The notes under the pieces are model-generated. The model saw only the letters and a list, made by a program, of their open reading frames with translations. It had not been told where the DNA came from and ran no database searches. Positions 18,574 to 27,157 of a stretch of 49,580 bases of DNA are shown in pieces (the stretch's first letter is position 1; each line of letters starts with the position of its first letter). The DNA comes from Enterococcus hermanniensis (lineage in GTDB: Bacteria; Bacillota; Bacilli; Lactobacillales; Enterococcaceae), in the NCBI RefSeq assembly GCF_001885945.1, contig NZ_JXKQ01000009.1, positions 30,916 to 80,495 of the forward strand. The letters are read 5' to 3'. Made by a program: the position numbers and the translations under genes.

Positions 18574-19683
18574 GTGAAAATTGGCGTAATTAAAGATCCA
18601 AAACAAGGTGAGGCACGCGTAGGCATGACACCTGAAAATGTAAAAATTTTAGTTGAAGCAGGAAATGAAGTACTAGTTGACGATAACGCTGGTGCAGGTT
18701 CTGGTTTCCCTAATGAACAATATGTTGAAGCTGGCGGTAAAATCGTAGATACAGATACAGCGTGGACTGCTGATTTAATCGTTAAAGTTAAAGAACCTAT
18801 GGAAAGTGAATATCACTATTTCAAAAAAGGTCAAATTATTTGGGGCTTCTTACATTTAGCAGCGAATAAAGCTTGTGTTGAGAAAATGATGGAAGTAGGC
18901 GTAACTGCTTTATCTGGCGAAAATATCTCAATCAACGGCGTTCTTGAATTATTAAAACCTATGAGTGCGATCGCTGGTCGTCGTGCCGTTAACTTAGGTC
19001 AATACTATATTGAAAAACAACATGGCGGCGAAGGAATCTTACTTCCAGGTATCGAAGGTGTTGAAGCTGGAACGGTAGTTATCTTAGGCGGCGGTAACGC
19101 AGCTGAAAATTCAGCAGATATGGCCGTTGGTATCGGTTGTCACGTAATCATCCTTGAAGTAAACGAAAATCGTATCAAACAATTACAAGAACGTTATAAA
19201 GATCATAACGTTGACGTAATTGTTTCAAATACTGAAAACTTAGAAGAAAAAATTAAAGAAGCAGATGTATTTATTTCAACTGTCTTGATTCCAGGAGCTA
19301 AACCACCAAAATTAGTCAAAGAATACATGGTAGAATCAATGAAACCAGGTTCAGTTATCGTGGATATCGCGATTGACCAAGGTGGTACAGTTGAAACAAT
19401 CGACAAACCAACAAACCATGCTGATCCAGTATTTACTAAACATGGTGTTATCCATTACGCTGTTCCAAATATGCCAGGTGCAACACCAAGAACAGCAACA
19501 ATTGCTTTGGCAAAAGGCAATATTTCATTCCTTAAAGACGTAAGTGTTAAAGGTCTAGACGAAGCGTTAAAATCTGACGAATCATTAGTATCAGGTTTAA
19601 GTGTTTACAATGGTAAAGTTGTTTCTAAAGCATTAGCAGATTCAATTGATGTTCCTTATACTGAAGTGGGAGATGTTCTGTAA
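18574..19683 (+). CDS. ald: Alanine dehydrogenase
   Basis: NAD-dependent enzyme interconverting L-alanine and pyruvate plus ammonia. The N-terminal catalytic domain has Arg15, Lys73 (VKVKEP) and His94 (GFLHLAA), positions used for pyruvate binding and catalysis in the family. The NAD-binding motif VILGGGNAAENSA starts near 168. The 369 residues are normal. The TAA stop overlaps the ATG of the threonine dehydratase gene by one base, so the two are translated together, probably for amino-acid breakdown to keto acids or for alanine/isoleucine balance. Confidence 0.95.
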   Translation: MKIGVIKDPKQGEARVGMTPENVKILVEAGNEVLVDDNAGAGSGFPNEQYVEAGGKIVDTDTAWTADLIVKVKEPMESEYHYFKKGQIIWGFLHLAANKACVEKMMEVGVTALSGENISINGVLELLKPMSAIAGRRAVNLGQYYIEKQHGGEGILLPGIEGVEAGTVVILGGGNAAENSADMAVGIGCHVIILEVNENRIKQLQERYKDHNVDVIVSNTENLEEKIKEADVFISTVLIPGAKPPKLVKEYMVESMKPGSVIVDIAIDQGGTVETIDKPTNHADPVFTKHGVIHYAVPNMPGATPRTATIALAKGNISFLKDVSVKGLDEALKSDESLVSGLSVYNGKVVSKALADSIDVPYTEVGDVL

Positions 19684-20690
19684 TGGCAGATGTATTTACA
19701 AAATTACCTGTAACAATTGAAGATATCCATGAAGCGAAAAACGTAGTAAAACAATACGGACGTGTAACACCATTGATCCAATCAATGTTCTTGACTGCTA
19801 AAACTGGCGGACAAGTTTTCTTAAAACTAGAAAACATGCAATTAACTGGTTCGTTCAAATTCCGTGGAGCGTTTAATAAAATTGCTCATTTAACACAAGC
19901 TGAAAAGGACAAAGGAGTTATTGCAGTATCTGCAGGAAATCATGCGCAGGGAGTTGCTTTGACTTCTAGATTATTAGGAATCGAAAGTACAATTGTAATG
20001 CCAGAAACTGCTCCAAAAGCTAAAGTTGAAGCAACAGAAGGTTACGGTTCAAAAGTTATCCTTCATGGTTCAGGCTTTGATGATGCAAAAGCTTATTGTG
20101 AAAAAATCGTTGAAGAAACTGGCGTGACTTATATTCCTCCTTATGATGATGAATGTGTAATGGCTGGACAAGGAACGATCGGTTTAGAAATTCTAGATTC
20201 TATCTGGGATGTTGACACAGTTATCGTACCTGTCGGCGGTGGCGGATTGATTGCTGGGATCGCTGTTGCAATGAAAACATTTAATCCGAATATCAATATT
20301 ATTGGTGTTCAAGCGGATAATATCCATGGGATGACAGCATCATTTCGTGAAGGTAAAAAAGTCGGCTATAAAGTTGGAGCAACGATCGCTGATGGCTGTG
20401 CAGTAGAATTCCCAGGAAACCTAACGTTTGAAGTAGTTGAAGGTTTAGTCGATGATATGGTTACCGTATCTGAAGAAGAAATCGAATTAGCGATGAAAGA
20501 CTTGATTCAACGTACAAAAATCGTTGTTGAAGGTGCTGGCGCTTTAGCAACTGCGGCGATTCTTTCTGGTAAAGTTGACCAATACGTAAATGGTAAAAAA
20601 GTAGTTGCTGTCGTATCAGGCGGTAATGTAGACTTGAAACGTATCACAGATGTAATTGGACACTTCTCTGTAGCGAACGAATTAAAATAA
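19683..20690 (+). CDS. tdcB: Threonine/serine dehydratase, catabolic type
   Basis: PLP enzyme of fold type II that deaminates threonine to 2-oxobutyrate (and usually serine to pyruvate). The PLP lysine is Lys59 in TGSFKFRGAFNK. SAGNHAQG binds substrate (near 83), and the glycine-rich VPVGGGGLIAG lies near 183. At 335 residues it has no C-terminal ACT domain, so it lacks the isoleucine-feedback domain of biosynthetic IlvA and resembles TdcB. The gene symbol follows that resemblance; substrate preference between threonine and serine is not proven. It is translationally coupled to ald. Confidence 0.88.
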   Translation: MADVFTKLPVTIEDIHEAKNVVKQYGRVTPLIQSMFLTAKTGGQVFLKLENMQLTGSFKFRGAFNKIAHLTQAEKDKGVIAVSAGNHAQGVALTSRLLGIESTIVMPETAPKAKVEATEGYGSKVILHGSGFDDAKAYCEKIVEETGVTYIPPYDDECVMAGQGTIGLEILDSIWDVDTVIVPVGGGGLIAGIAVAMKTFNPNINIIGVQADNIHGMTASFREGKKVGYKVGATIADGCAVEFPGNLTFEVVEGLVDDMVTVSEEEIELAMKDLIQRTKIVVEGAGALATAAILSGKVDQYVNGKKVVAVVSGGNVDLKRITDVIGHFSVANELK

Positions 20691-20698
20691 TTCTATCC

Positions 20699-20732
20699 AA
20701 AAAGAAGTAACGGAATTTCCGTTACTTCTTTT
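20699..20732. terminator. Bidirectional terminator between tdcB-like gene and corA-like gene
   Basis: AAAAGAAGTAACGGAAA / TTTCCGTTACTTCTTTT is a near-perfect palindromic stem with A-run and T-run on either side, usable from both convergent genes. Confidence 0.9.
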
Positions 20733-21650
20733 TTATGCATCATAATCTTTTTTGAATAGATAGATACCACTAATGATCGAAACTAATAAAGCTAATAATA
20801 CAACCGCAATCGAACCAATTTCTGAATGTCGCCACCATAATCCACCAGTATTAATGCCCCAGAGACTAAAAATCAAGGTTGGCATAGCCAGCAGTAATGA
20901 TGCTGTATTCAAAAATTTCATTAATTGATTCAAGCGATTATCCATCATGCTATTGATCAATCCACTAATTGAACCGAGCATCTCTCGATAAATCTGCACC
21001 GAAACAGTTGCTTGTTTGGTTTGTAATTCGATCTGGATAGCTAAATCACGGTCAGATGCCACTAATTTAGAGTCTAATAAGCGATTGATCGTTTTAGATT
21101 GTTCGTTTAATAGATTATCTATATAAACGAGTTTCTTTTCTGTATGAGTGGTTTTCTCCAAAACATCTCGATTGGATCGTTTAGAAGCTACATCGCTGAT
21201 GCTTTCAATGATTTCACGCTGTTGTCGAAGAAAGATGAGATAGTGTTCATTAATTGTTTCTAGCATATATAAAATCAGTGCAGCTTTAGTAAAAATCTCC
21301 GTTTGGTATTTTTGTAAAACTTCTTGGACCAAGGGTTGATCAGCCACGGTAATTAAAACATCAGGAGTCAAAAAAACGGTAATAGTAGAAGGGGTCAGTT
21401 CAGGATCATCCATTGATTGGATATTCACAAACATCATTAAAGAAAATATTTTTTCATTTTTGGCTTGGTATTTTTTAAAATATGAAACATTGAAATATTT
21501 TTCTCCCAGAACAAAGAAGTCTTTAGGGAGGTCATAGGTTTTATGGAGTTGGTCTTTTTCTAAATCGTTCGGGTCAGTCACGACGATCCAATTTCCTTGT
21601 TGCTTACTTTTTTGAACGCCCTCAGTTGAAATTGTATAATGATCAAGCAA
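20733..21650 (-). CDS. CorA-family divalent-metal transporter with GIN instead of GMN
   Basis: 2-TM GxN-family metal channel/transporter forming cytoplasmic-funnel pentamers. The large acidic and helical cytoplasmic domain spans 1 to about 245, and two C-terminal membrane segments span about 247-266 and 278-299. The normally invariant GMN at the end of TM1 is GIN here (residues 265-267, in SLWGINTGG). The C-terminus is basic (KKDYDA). CorA is a magnesium channel, while GIN-type members include zinc-transporting ZntB relatives, so the ion should not be assumed to be magnesium. The 305 residues are typical. It is reverse-strand, convergent with the tdcB-like gene. Confidence 0.85.
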   Translation of the reverse strand: MLDHYTISTEGVQKSKQQGNWIVVTDPNDLEKDQLHKTYDLPKDFFVLGEKYFNVSYFKKYQAKNEKIFSLMMFVNIQSMDDPELTPSTITVFLTPDVLITVADQPLVQEVLQKYQTEIFTKAALILYMLETINEHYLIFLRQQREIIESISDVASKRSNRDVLEKTTHTEKKLVYIDNLLNEQSKTINRLLDSKLVASDRDLAIQIELQTKQATVSVQIYREMLGSISGLINSMMDNRLNQLMKFLNTASLLLAMPTLIFSLWGINTGGLWWRHSEIGSIAVVLLALLVSIISGIYLFKKDYDA

Positions 21651-21671
21651 AGAAATCTCTCCTTTTTTATA

Positions 21672-21685
21672 AGGTAACGTTACCT
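21672..21685. repeat. Perfect 14-bp palindrome in the corA-like gene leader
   Basis: AGGTAACGTTACCT is identical to its reverse complement. It lies just upstream of the ribosome-binding region (GGAGAG on the minus strand) of the CorA-family gene. It could be an operator or RNA hairpin. Confidence 0.5.
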
Positions 21686-21757
21686 AGCTTGCGTTAGCTA
21701 AGTGTGCGAAGTTGCTGCCAAGCAGATAGATTAACAGTAAATTTATCATCTCAAATA

Positions 21758-21770
21758 ATGTTCGGATTGC
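21758..21770 (-). promoter_or_regulatory. Candidate PurBox between corA-like gene and xpt
   Basis: On the minus strand CAATCCGAACATT matches the PurBox consensus AWWWCCGAACWWT at 12 of 13 positions, with a perfect CCGAAC core. It is about 105 bases upstream of the xpt -35, farther than in the two pur promoters, so function is uncertain. No second box is evident. Confidence 0.45.
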
Positions 21771-21875
21771 CAATTAATTTGACTGATATAGGAAGATAAA
21801 AAATAGCGAAAACGCTTAAAAAGTGAGAAAAAGATATATTTTACTTAGGATTCTTCTCATTTAAAATGATTCTAG

Positions 21876-21903
21876 TTTACAGCAGAAAAGTATCTGCTAT
21901 AAT
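21876..21903 (+). promoter_or_regulatory. xpt-pbuX promoter
   Basis: TTTACA (21876-21881), 16-base spacer, perfect TATAAT (21898-21903). The spacer holds a 6-bp inverted repeat (AGCAGA / TCTGCT, 21881-21898). The guanine riboswitch begins about 45 bases downstream. Confidence 0.75.
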
Positions 21904-21948
21904 AAAATTTATATTTCGAAACTTCAATGAAAATTTCATTGAAACTAA

Positions 21949-22066
21949 ACTTATATATCGTCATGATATGGATGACAGTTTCTACCTTGTGCCGTAAACG
22001 CAAGACTATAAGTAAAAATTGTACGGTTACGTATCTTTTTTGCTTTGCAGATGAGGTGCGTTTTTT
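21949..22066 (+). promoter_or_regulatory. Guanine-type purine riboswitch with terminator
   Basis: The aptamer spans 21949-22013. P1 pairs ACTTATA with TATAAGT. P2 is GTCAT/ATGAC with loop GATATGG, P3 is CTTGTG/CGCAAG with loop CCGTAAA, and the joining segments include GTTTCTACC. The specificity base in GACTATAAG is C, the guanine/hypoxanthine type (adenine switches have U). An antiterminator can form between 22010-22018 and 22037-22045, enclosing a TACG-GTTA-CGTA mini-hairpin; it consumes the 3' arm of P1. The competing terminator pairs 22029-22043 with 22047-22061 across a TTT loop, followed by T5-6. Guanine binding should therefore turn xpt-pbuX off. Confidence 0.95.
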
Positions 22067-22104
22067 GTATTTCAAAAAACGACAAGAGAAGGAGAACGAA
22101 AAAA

Positions 22105-22686
22105 ATGAAAGAATTAACAGATCGCATCAAAGAAAATGGCCGGGTTTTAGGCGAAGGTGTCTTAAAAGTCGATGAGTTCATCACGCACCAAGTTGACCCT
22201 GAATTGATGGATGCAATGGGTAAACGTTTGGCTGAAGTATTTGCGGAAAAGAAAATCACGAAAGTCGTAACGATCGAAGCGTCAGGAATCGCTCCGGCAG
22301 TATACGCTGCACAAGCATTGAAAGTACCGATGATTTTTGCACGTAAATCAAAAAGTTTAACGATGGATGAAGAACTATTATCTGCCTCTGTTTACTCTTT
22401 TACCAAACAAGTAACCAGTACGATTTCTATTTCTCGTAAATTTTTATCTGCAGATGATAATGTCTTGCTAGTTGATGACTTTTTAGCAAACGGCCAAGCT
22501 GCTAAAGGATTGATTGAACTATGCCAACAAGCTGGTGCAGATGTTGCTGGGATTGGAATCTTGATTGAAAAATCTTTCCAAGATGGTCGTCAATTAATTG
22601 AAGATATGGAGATTCCAGTTGTTTCTTTAGCGAGAATTGCTTCCTTGAGTGATGGTCAAGTAACTTTCTTAGAGGAGGACGCATAG
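22105..22686 (+). CDS. xpt: Xanthine phosphoribosyltransferase
   Basis: Salvage enzyme converting xanthine (and more weakly guanine or hypoxanthine) plus PRPP to the nucleotide. The PRPP-binding motif [13 protein letters not shown] lies at about 120-132, and the EASG loop near 53 is typical of the family. I chose ATG 22105 (after AAGGAGAA) over an upstream in-frame ATG at 22045, which lies inside the riboswitch terminator. Length is 193 residues, as in B. subtilis. pbuX begins one base after its stop. Control is by the guanine riboswitch. Confidence 0.96.
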   Translation: MKELTDRIKENGRVLGEGVLKVDEFITHQVDPELMDAMGKRLAEVFAEKKITKVVTIEASGIAPAVYAAQALKVPMIFARKSKSLTMDEELLSASVYSFTKQVTSTISISRKFLSADDNVLLVDDFLANGQAAKGLIELCQQAGADVAGIGILIEKSFQDGRQLIEDMEIPVVSLARIASLSDGQVTFLEEDA

Positions 22687-22687
22687 C

Positions 22688-23971
22688 GTGACAAGCAAAA
22701 CGGAAAATGGAAAATCGGCAGTATTAGGATTGCAACATCTTTTAGCGATGTATGCTGGAGCAGTGGCAGTACCACTTTTGATTGGTGCTGGTTTAGGATT
22801 TAATGAAACGCAAATGACGTACTTGATTTCAATCGATATTTTTATGTGCGGGATTGCGACGTTACTGCAGTTAACTGTCAATAAATTTTTCGGAATTGGC
22901 TTACCGGTTGTTTTAGGTTGTGCTATTCAGGCAGTGGCGCCACTGATTTTGATTGGTCAAACGCATGGAGTAGGGACTGTTTATGGATCAATCATTGCTG
23001 CAGGTGTCTTTATCGTTTTGATTTCAGGATTCTTTTCTAAAGTCGAAAAGTTATTTCCTTCGATCGTAACAGGTACGGTCATCACAACGATTGGTTTAAC
23101 GTTGGTTCCAGTTGCCGTAACCAAAATGGGTGGTGGAGATGCTACAAGTAAATCTTTTGGCGATCCAAAGAATCTGTTGCTTGCTTTGGTGACAGTTATC
23201 TTAATTTTAGCAATCCAAGTTTTTGGACGTGGGTTCATCCGCTCGATTGCAGTACTTGTAGGCTTAGTAGGTGGAACGATCCTGGCAGCTCTTTTAGGGA
23301 AAGTTGATTTATCCGCTATTGGTCATGCCCCGATGTTCCACGTACCACAACCTTTTTATTTTGGAACACCTAAATTTGAACCATTTTCAATTTTATTGAT
23401 GATTATTATTTCGATTGTTAGCATGGTCGAGTCTACGGGCGTTTATTTTGCTTTGGGTGATGTCGTTGGAAAAGAAATCAAAGAAGATGATTTGAAACGT
23501 GGATATCGCGCTGAAGGATTAGCGGTAATCCTAGGTGGTCTCTTCAATACATTCCCTTATACAGGCTTCTCACAAAATGTGGGCTTAGTTCAGTTATCAG
23601 GGATTAAAACGAGACGACCGATTTATTTCTCAGCCTTTTTTCTGATTATTTTAGGATTATTACCTAAAATTGGTGCGTTAGCACAAGTGATCCCAGAATC
23701 TGTTCTGGGCGGTGGGATGTTAGTAATGTTCGGAATGGTCGCTGTTCAAGGAATGAAGATGTTATCAAAAGTTGATTTCGATGATGAAAGAAACTTATTG
23801 ATCATTGCAATTTCTATAGGATTAGGATTAGGCTTTAATTCCGTACCGACATTGTTTGCTAAGCTTCCTGAAACAGTTCAGATGTTTGCAAGTAATGGAA
23901 TCGTAATGAGCAGCTTGTCAGCGATCATTTTGAATTTAATTTTCCATGGATATAATAGAAAGACTAAATAA
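22688..23971 (+). CDS. pbuX: Xanthine permease (NCS2 family)
   Basis: Proton-coupled nucleobase transporter of the NCS2/NAT family with about 12-14 membrane segments over 427 residues. The NAT signature reads QNVGLVQLSGIKTR (about 296-309). ESTGVYFALGD (about 247-257) carries the acidic residue that helps bind the base. The GTG start is 9 bases after AGGAGG, which lies within the end of xpt. Pairing with xpt behind a guanine riboswitch supports xanthine (rather than uracil or urate) as substrate. The stop codon lies in the terminator stem. Confidence 0.94.
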   Translation: MTSKTENGKSAVLGLQHLLAMYAGAVAVPLLIGAGLGFNETQMTYLISIDIFMCGIATLLQLTVNKFFGIGLPVVLGCAIQAVAPLILIGQTHGVGTVYGSIIAAGVFIVLISGFFSKVEKLFPSIVTGTVITTIGLTLVPVAVTKMGGGDATSKSFGDPKNLLLALVTVILILAIQVFGRGFIRSIAVLVGLVGGTILAALLGKVDLSAIGHAPMFHVPQPFYFGTPKFEPFSILLMIIISIVSMVESTGVYFALGDVVGKEIKEDDLKRGYRAEGLAVILGGLFNTFPYTGFSQNVGLVQLSGIKTRRPIYFSAFFLIILGLLPKIGALAQVIPESVLGGGMLVMFGMVAVQGMKMLSKVDFDDERNLLIIAISIGLGLGFNSVPTLFAKLPETVQMFASNGIVMSSLSAIILNLIFHGYNRKTK

Positions 23972-24000
23972 AAGGATGCGGGAGACCGCATTCTTTTATT
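23965..24000 (+). terminator. Intrinsic terminator after pbuX
   Basis: AAATAAAAGGATGCGG / CCGCATTCTTTTATTT with a GAGA loop. The pbuX stop codon (23969-23971) is in the 5' arm. Confidence 0.9.
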
Positions 24001-24011
24001 TGTTTCTATAA

Positions 24012-24056
24012 AAAAACGAACATTAAAACATTTTTAACGTTTATTATTCGAATAAT
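24012..24056 (+). promoter_or_regulatory. PurBox pair upstream of purE
   Basis: Box 1 (24012-24024) AAAAACGAACATT matches AWWWCCGAACWWT at 12 of 13 positions. Box 2 (24044-24056) TTATTCGAATAAT is a weaker near-palindrome readable in inverted orientation. The CGAA cores are 31 bases apart and lie near -77 and -46 relative to the predicted transcription start. This is the PurR recognition site; see the matching pair at purC. Confidence 0.8.
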
Positions 24057-24059
24057 TCT

Positions 24060-24088
24060 TTGACTTGCAATCTTTCCCTTGATAGAAT
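24060..24088 (+). promoter_or_regulatory. purE-purK promoter
   Basis: TTGACT (24060-24065), 17-base spacer, TAGAAT (24083-24088). The start codon is 28 bases downstream, leaving no room for a leader riboswitch. Confidence 0.8.
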
Positions 24089-24115
24089 GAAACTGATAAA
24101 TGAAAGGAGCTGCTT

Positions 24116-24604
24116 ATGAATCCTGAAGTTGCAGTAATCATGGGAAGTACATCTGATTGGGAAACAATGAAATTTGCTTGTCAAAGTCTTGATGAATTAG
24201 CAATAAACTATGAAAAAAGAGTGATTTCTGCCCATCGCACACCGGACTTAATGTTCGACTTTTCTGAAAAAGCACGAACTCGCGGGGTCAAAGTAATTAT
24301 TGCTGGTGCAGGCGGAGCTGCTCATTTACCTGGGATGGTCGCCGCTAAAACGACATTACCCGTTATTGGTGTTCCCGTTCAATCTAGCACATTGAATGGC
24401 TTAGATTCATTATTATCAATTGTACAGATGCCTGGTGGTATACCGGTTGCAACCACTGCAATCGGAAAAGCTGGCGCAACTAACGCAGGACTACTTGCGG
24501 CGCAGATGCTTTCAATGTATGATAAAAATATAGCTTTACGTTTAGAAAAAAAACGACAGCAAATGACAGAAACTGTATTGGAAAGTAGTGAACAACTTGG
24601 CTAA
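24116..24604 (+). CDS. purE: N5-carboxyaminoimidazole ribonucleotide mutase
   Basis: Class I PurE, which moves the carboxyl of N5-CAIR to give CAIR in purine synthesis. Phosphate-binding GSTSDWETM (10-18) and the catalytic SAHRTPD region (about 40-46) are intact, as are [10 protein letters not shown] and the PVQSS segment. Length (162 residues) is normal. It depends on the adjacent PurK for substrate; the two reading frames overlap by 17 bases, indicating translational coupling. It is the first gene after the PurR-controlled promoter at 24060. Confidence 0.97.
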   Translation: MNPEVAVIMGSTSDWETMKFACQSLDELAINYEKRVISAHRTPDLMFDFSEKARTRGVKVIIAGAGGAAHLPGMVAAKTTLPVIGVPVQSSTLNGLDSLLSIVQMPGGIPVATTAIGKAGATNAGLLAAQMLSMYDKNIALRLEKKRQQMTETVLESSEQLG

Positions 24605-25718
24605 ATCTTTACAACCCGGCTCTACAATTGGAATCGTAGGCGGAGGACAACTAGGCCGTATGATGGCTATTAGTGCAAAACAAATGGGGTTTCGCACCGG
24701 TGTATTGGATCCAACGGAAGATTGTCCGGCTGCACAAGTTTCAGATTGGCATATCGTTGCCGATTATGATGATCAAATGGCATTAGAAGAAATGGCTCGT
24801 CGATCACAAGTGATTACTTATGAGTTTGAAAATGTAGATGTTGATACAATTAATCAAATCCAACATTTTGCGAATGTACCTCAAGGAACGGATCTATTGG
24901 CAATTAGTCAAGATCGCTTGCTAGAAAAATCATTTTTAGAAAATAATAATATCGTGATCGCTCCTTATGCTACGATCATTAGTCCGACGGATATTCAAGA
25001 TGCTATCGAAGGTATCGGGTATCCCTGTGTATTGAAGACCACTCGCGGTGGTTACGACGGCCATGGACAATATGTATTGAAAAGCACTGCTGATTTAGCA
25101 TCATCGATGAATCTATTACGTCAAGGGACCTGTGTGCTTGAAGCGTGGATTCCATTTGAAAAAGAATTGTCTGTTCAAGTAGCAGGAAATAATATTGGTG
25201 ATTATGTGACATTCCCCGTAGTGGAAAATGTTCATCGTAATAATATTTTGCACGAAACAATTGCGCCAGCTGGGGTAAATCCAGAAGTAGCAAAAGAAGC
25301 AAGTCGGATTGCTAAAGTCATTGCCGAAAGTGTTGAATTAGTTGGAACTCTGTGTGTAGAATTCTTTTTGACTAAATCAGGCGCACTTTATGTAAATGAA
25401 ATCGCACCACGCCCCCATAATTCGGGACATTATACGATTGAGGCATGTTCGATGAATCAATTTGAAGCCCATATCCGTGGTATTTGTGGCTGGCCATTAA
25501 GTGAGCCAAAATTGCTATCGAGTGCAGTGATGATCAATGTTTTAGGAGAAAATCTTTTGAAAACCTACGAATTGATTGATTTATGGCCTGATTGGCATTT
25601 TCATTACTATGGAAAAGCAATGCCTAAAAAAGGACGTAAGATGGGGCACATCACAATCTTGACCGAAAGTACTCAACGAACATTGGACGATATCAAAAAA
25701 ACGGAAACTTGGGATTAA
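24588..25718 (+). CDS. purK: N5-carboxyaminoimidazole ribonucleotide synthase
   Basis: ATP-grasp enzyme that carboxylates AIR with bicarbonate to form N5-CAIR. An N-terminal nucleotide fold with [11 protein letters not shown] (17-27) is followed by the ATP-grasp core with [12 protein letters not shown] (about 149-160) and the metal-binding [13 protein letters not shown] (about 268-280). Length is 376 residues. The GTG start lies within the end of purE. Its end is followed by a 106-base gap before purB, without a clear terminator. Confidence 0.96.
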   Translation: MNNLAKSLQPGSTIGIVGGGQLGRMMAISAKQMGFRTGVLDPTEDCPAAQVSDWHIVADYDDQMALEEMARRSQVITYEFENVDVDTINQIQHFANVPQGTDLLAISQDRLLEKSFLENNNIVIAPYATIISPTDIQDAIEGIGYPCVLKTTRGGYDGHGQYVLKSTADLASSMNLLRQGTCVLEAWIPFEKELSVQVAGNNIGDYVTFPVVENVHRNNILHETIAPAGVNPEVAKEASRIAKVIAESVELVGTLCVEFFLTKSGALYVNEIAPRPHNSGHYTIEACSMNQFEAHIRGICGWPLSEPKLLSSAVMINVLGENLLKTYELIDLWPDWHFHYYGKAMPKKGRKMGHITILTESTQRTLDDIKKTETWD

Positions 25719-25824
25719 GTGTTTTCGCTGAATTAACTATTTGGATGTTTAAAGAATCAAAAGTAAGCTGTGAAAAATTAAGGATCTCAGGGGTTCTTTT
25801 ATCTTTTATAAAAAGGGGATTGTC

Positions 25825-27120
25825 ATGTTAACGCGATATACAAGAGCAGAAATGGGAAATATTTGGAGTGACGAAAATCGTTATAAAGCTTGGTTAGAAG
25901 TTGAAATTTTAGCGGATGAAGCTTGGGCAGAGTTAGGTGAAATACCTAAAGAAGACGTAGAGAGAATTCGTGCGAATGCAGGCTTTGATATTGATCGCAT
26001 TTTAGAAATCGAACAATCAACGAGACATGACGTTGTGGCCTTTACTCGTGCTGTTTCTGAAACGCTGGGCGAGGAACGCAAATGGGTCCATTATGGATTG
26101 ACTAGTACGGATGTAGTGGATACAGCCTATGGTTATCTTTATAAACAAGCAAATGATATTTTACGCCAAGATCTACAAGAATTTTTGACAATCATTGGTG
26201 AAAAAGCCAAAGAACATAAGTATACGGTGATGATGGGGCGGACACATGGTGTTCATGCAGAGCCGACAACGTTTGGATTAAAATTAGCGACTTGGTACTC
26301 AGAGATGAAACGAAATATCGAACGTTTTGAACATGCGGCAAAAGGGGTAGAAGCTGGAAAAATCTCAGGAGCTGTAGGGACATTTGCTAATATACCACCG
26401 TTTGTTGAAGAATATGTTTGTGAAAAATTAGGTATTCGTCCGCAAGAGATTTCTACTCAAGTGTTACCACGAGATCTGCACGCAGAATATTTCTCAAGCT
26501 TAGCGTTGATCGCAACATCGATTGAACGTTTTGCAACAGAAATCCGAGGCTTACAAAAGTCTGAAACGAGAGAAGTAGAAGAGTTTTTTGCAAAAGGTCA
26601 AAAAGGTTCATCGGCAATGCCTCATAAACGTAATCCAATCGGTTCAGAAAATATGACAGGTCTAGCTCGAGTAGTTCGCGGGCATTTGATTACCGCCTTT
26701 GAAGATGTTGCCTTGTGGCATGAACGAGATATTTCTCACTCATCTGCTGAGCGAATCATTACTCCAGACACTACGATATTAGTTGACTATATGCTTCATC
26801 GCTTTGGAAATATTGTTAAAAATTTGACTGTTTTCCCTGAAAATATGAAGCGTAATATGCAAGCGACTTATGGTTTGATTTATAGTCAACGTGTGATGTT
26901 GAAATTGATCGATAAGGGAATGACGCGTGAAGAAGCCTATGATTTGGTTCAACCAAAGACTGCCTATGCCTGGGATCATCAAAAACAATTCCGACCGCTA
27001 TTAGAAGAAGATGAAAAAATTACCACAGTTTTAACTGACTCAGAATTGGATGATGCATTTGACTACAACTATCATTTGAAAAACGTAGATGCAATTTTTG
27101 ATCGTATTGGAATCAAATAA
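25825..27120 (+). CDS. purB: Adenylosuccinate lyase
   Basis: Fumarase/aspartase-superfamily lyase acting twice in purine metabolism: SAICAR to AICAR, and adenylosuccinate to AMP. The superfamily signature [11 protein letters not shown] (about 262-272) contains the catalytic Ser. TSTDVVDTA (about 92-100) and [10 protein letters not shown] (about 138-147, with the catalytic His) are present. The 431 residues match the Bacillus type. GGGG precedes the ATG. No strong promoter was seen in the 106 bases after purK, so it probably shares the purE transcript. Confidence 0.97.
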   Translation: MLTRYTRAEMGNIWSDENRYKAWLEVEILADEAWAELGEIPKEDVERIRANAGFDIDRILEIEQSTRHDVVAFTRAVSETLGEERKWVHYGLTSTDVVDTAYGYLYKQANDILRQDLQEFLTIIGEKAKEHKYTVMMGRTHGVHAEPTTFGLKLATWYSEMKRNIERFEHAAKGVEAGKISGAVGTFANIPPFVEEYVCEKLGIRPQEISTQVLPRDLHAEYFSSLALIATSIERFATEIRGLQKSETREVEEFFAKGQKGSSAMPHKRNPIGSENMTGLARVVRGHLITAFEDVALWHERDISHSSAERIITPDTTILVDYMLHRFGNIVKNLTVFPENMKRNMQATYGLIYSQRVMLKLIDKGMTREEAYDLVQPKTAYAWDHQKQFRPLLEEDEKITTVLTDSELDDAFDYNYHLKNVDAIFDRIGIK

Positions 27121-27125
27121 AAAGA

Positions 27126-27157
27126 AAAAACTCTTGCCAGCGGCAAGAGTTTTTTTG
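27126..27157. terminator. Bidirectional terminator between purB and the convergent unknown gene
   Basis: AAAAACTCTTGCC / GGCAAGAGTTTTT with a short AGC loop and A-run/T-run flanks. Confidence 0.92.

Larger units (their letters stand above)
21651..21871. other. Divergent intergenic region between corA-like gene and xpt
   Basis: No ORF with good signals. It contains a 14-bp perfect palindrome in the leader of the reverse-strand corA-like gene (21672-21685) and a good PurBox (21758-21770). I could not place a convincing promoter for the reverse-strand gene. Confidence 0.45.

Noticed and set aside
21927-22175. ORFs on both strands over the xpt leader
   Set aside because: They coincide with the guanine riboswitch and the xpt start region and show no protein-like composition.
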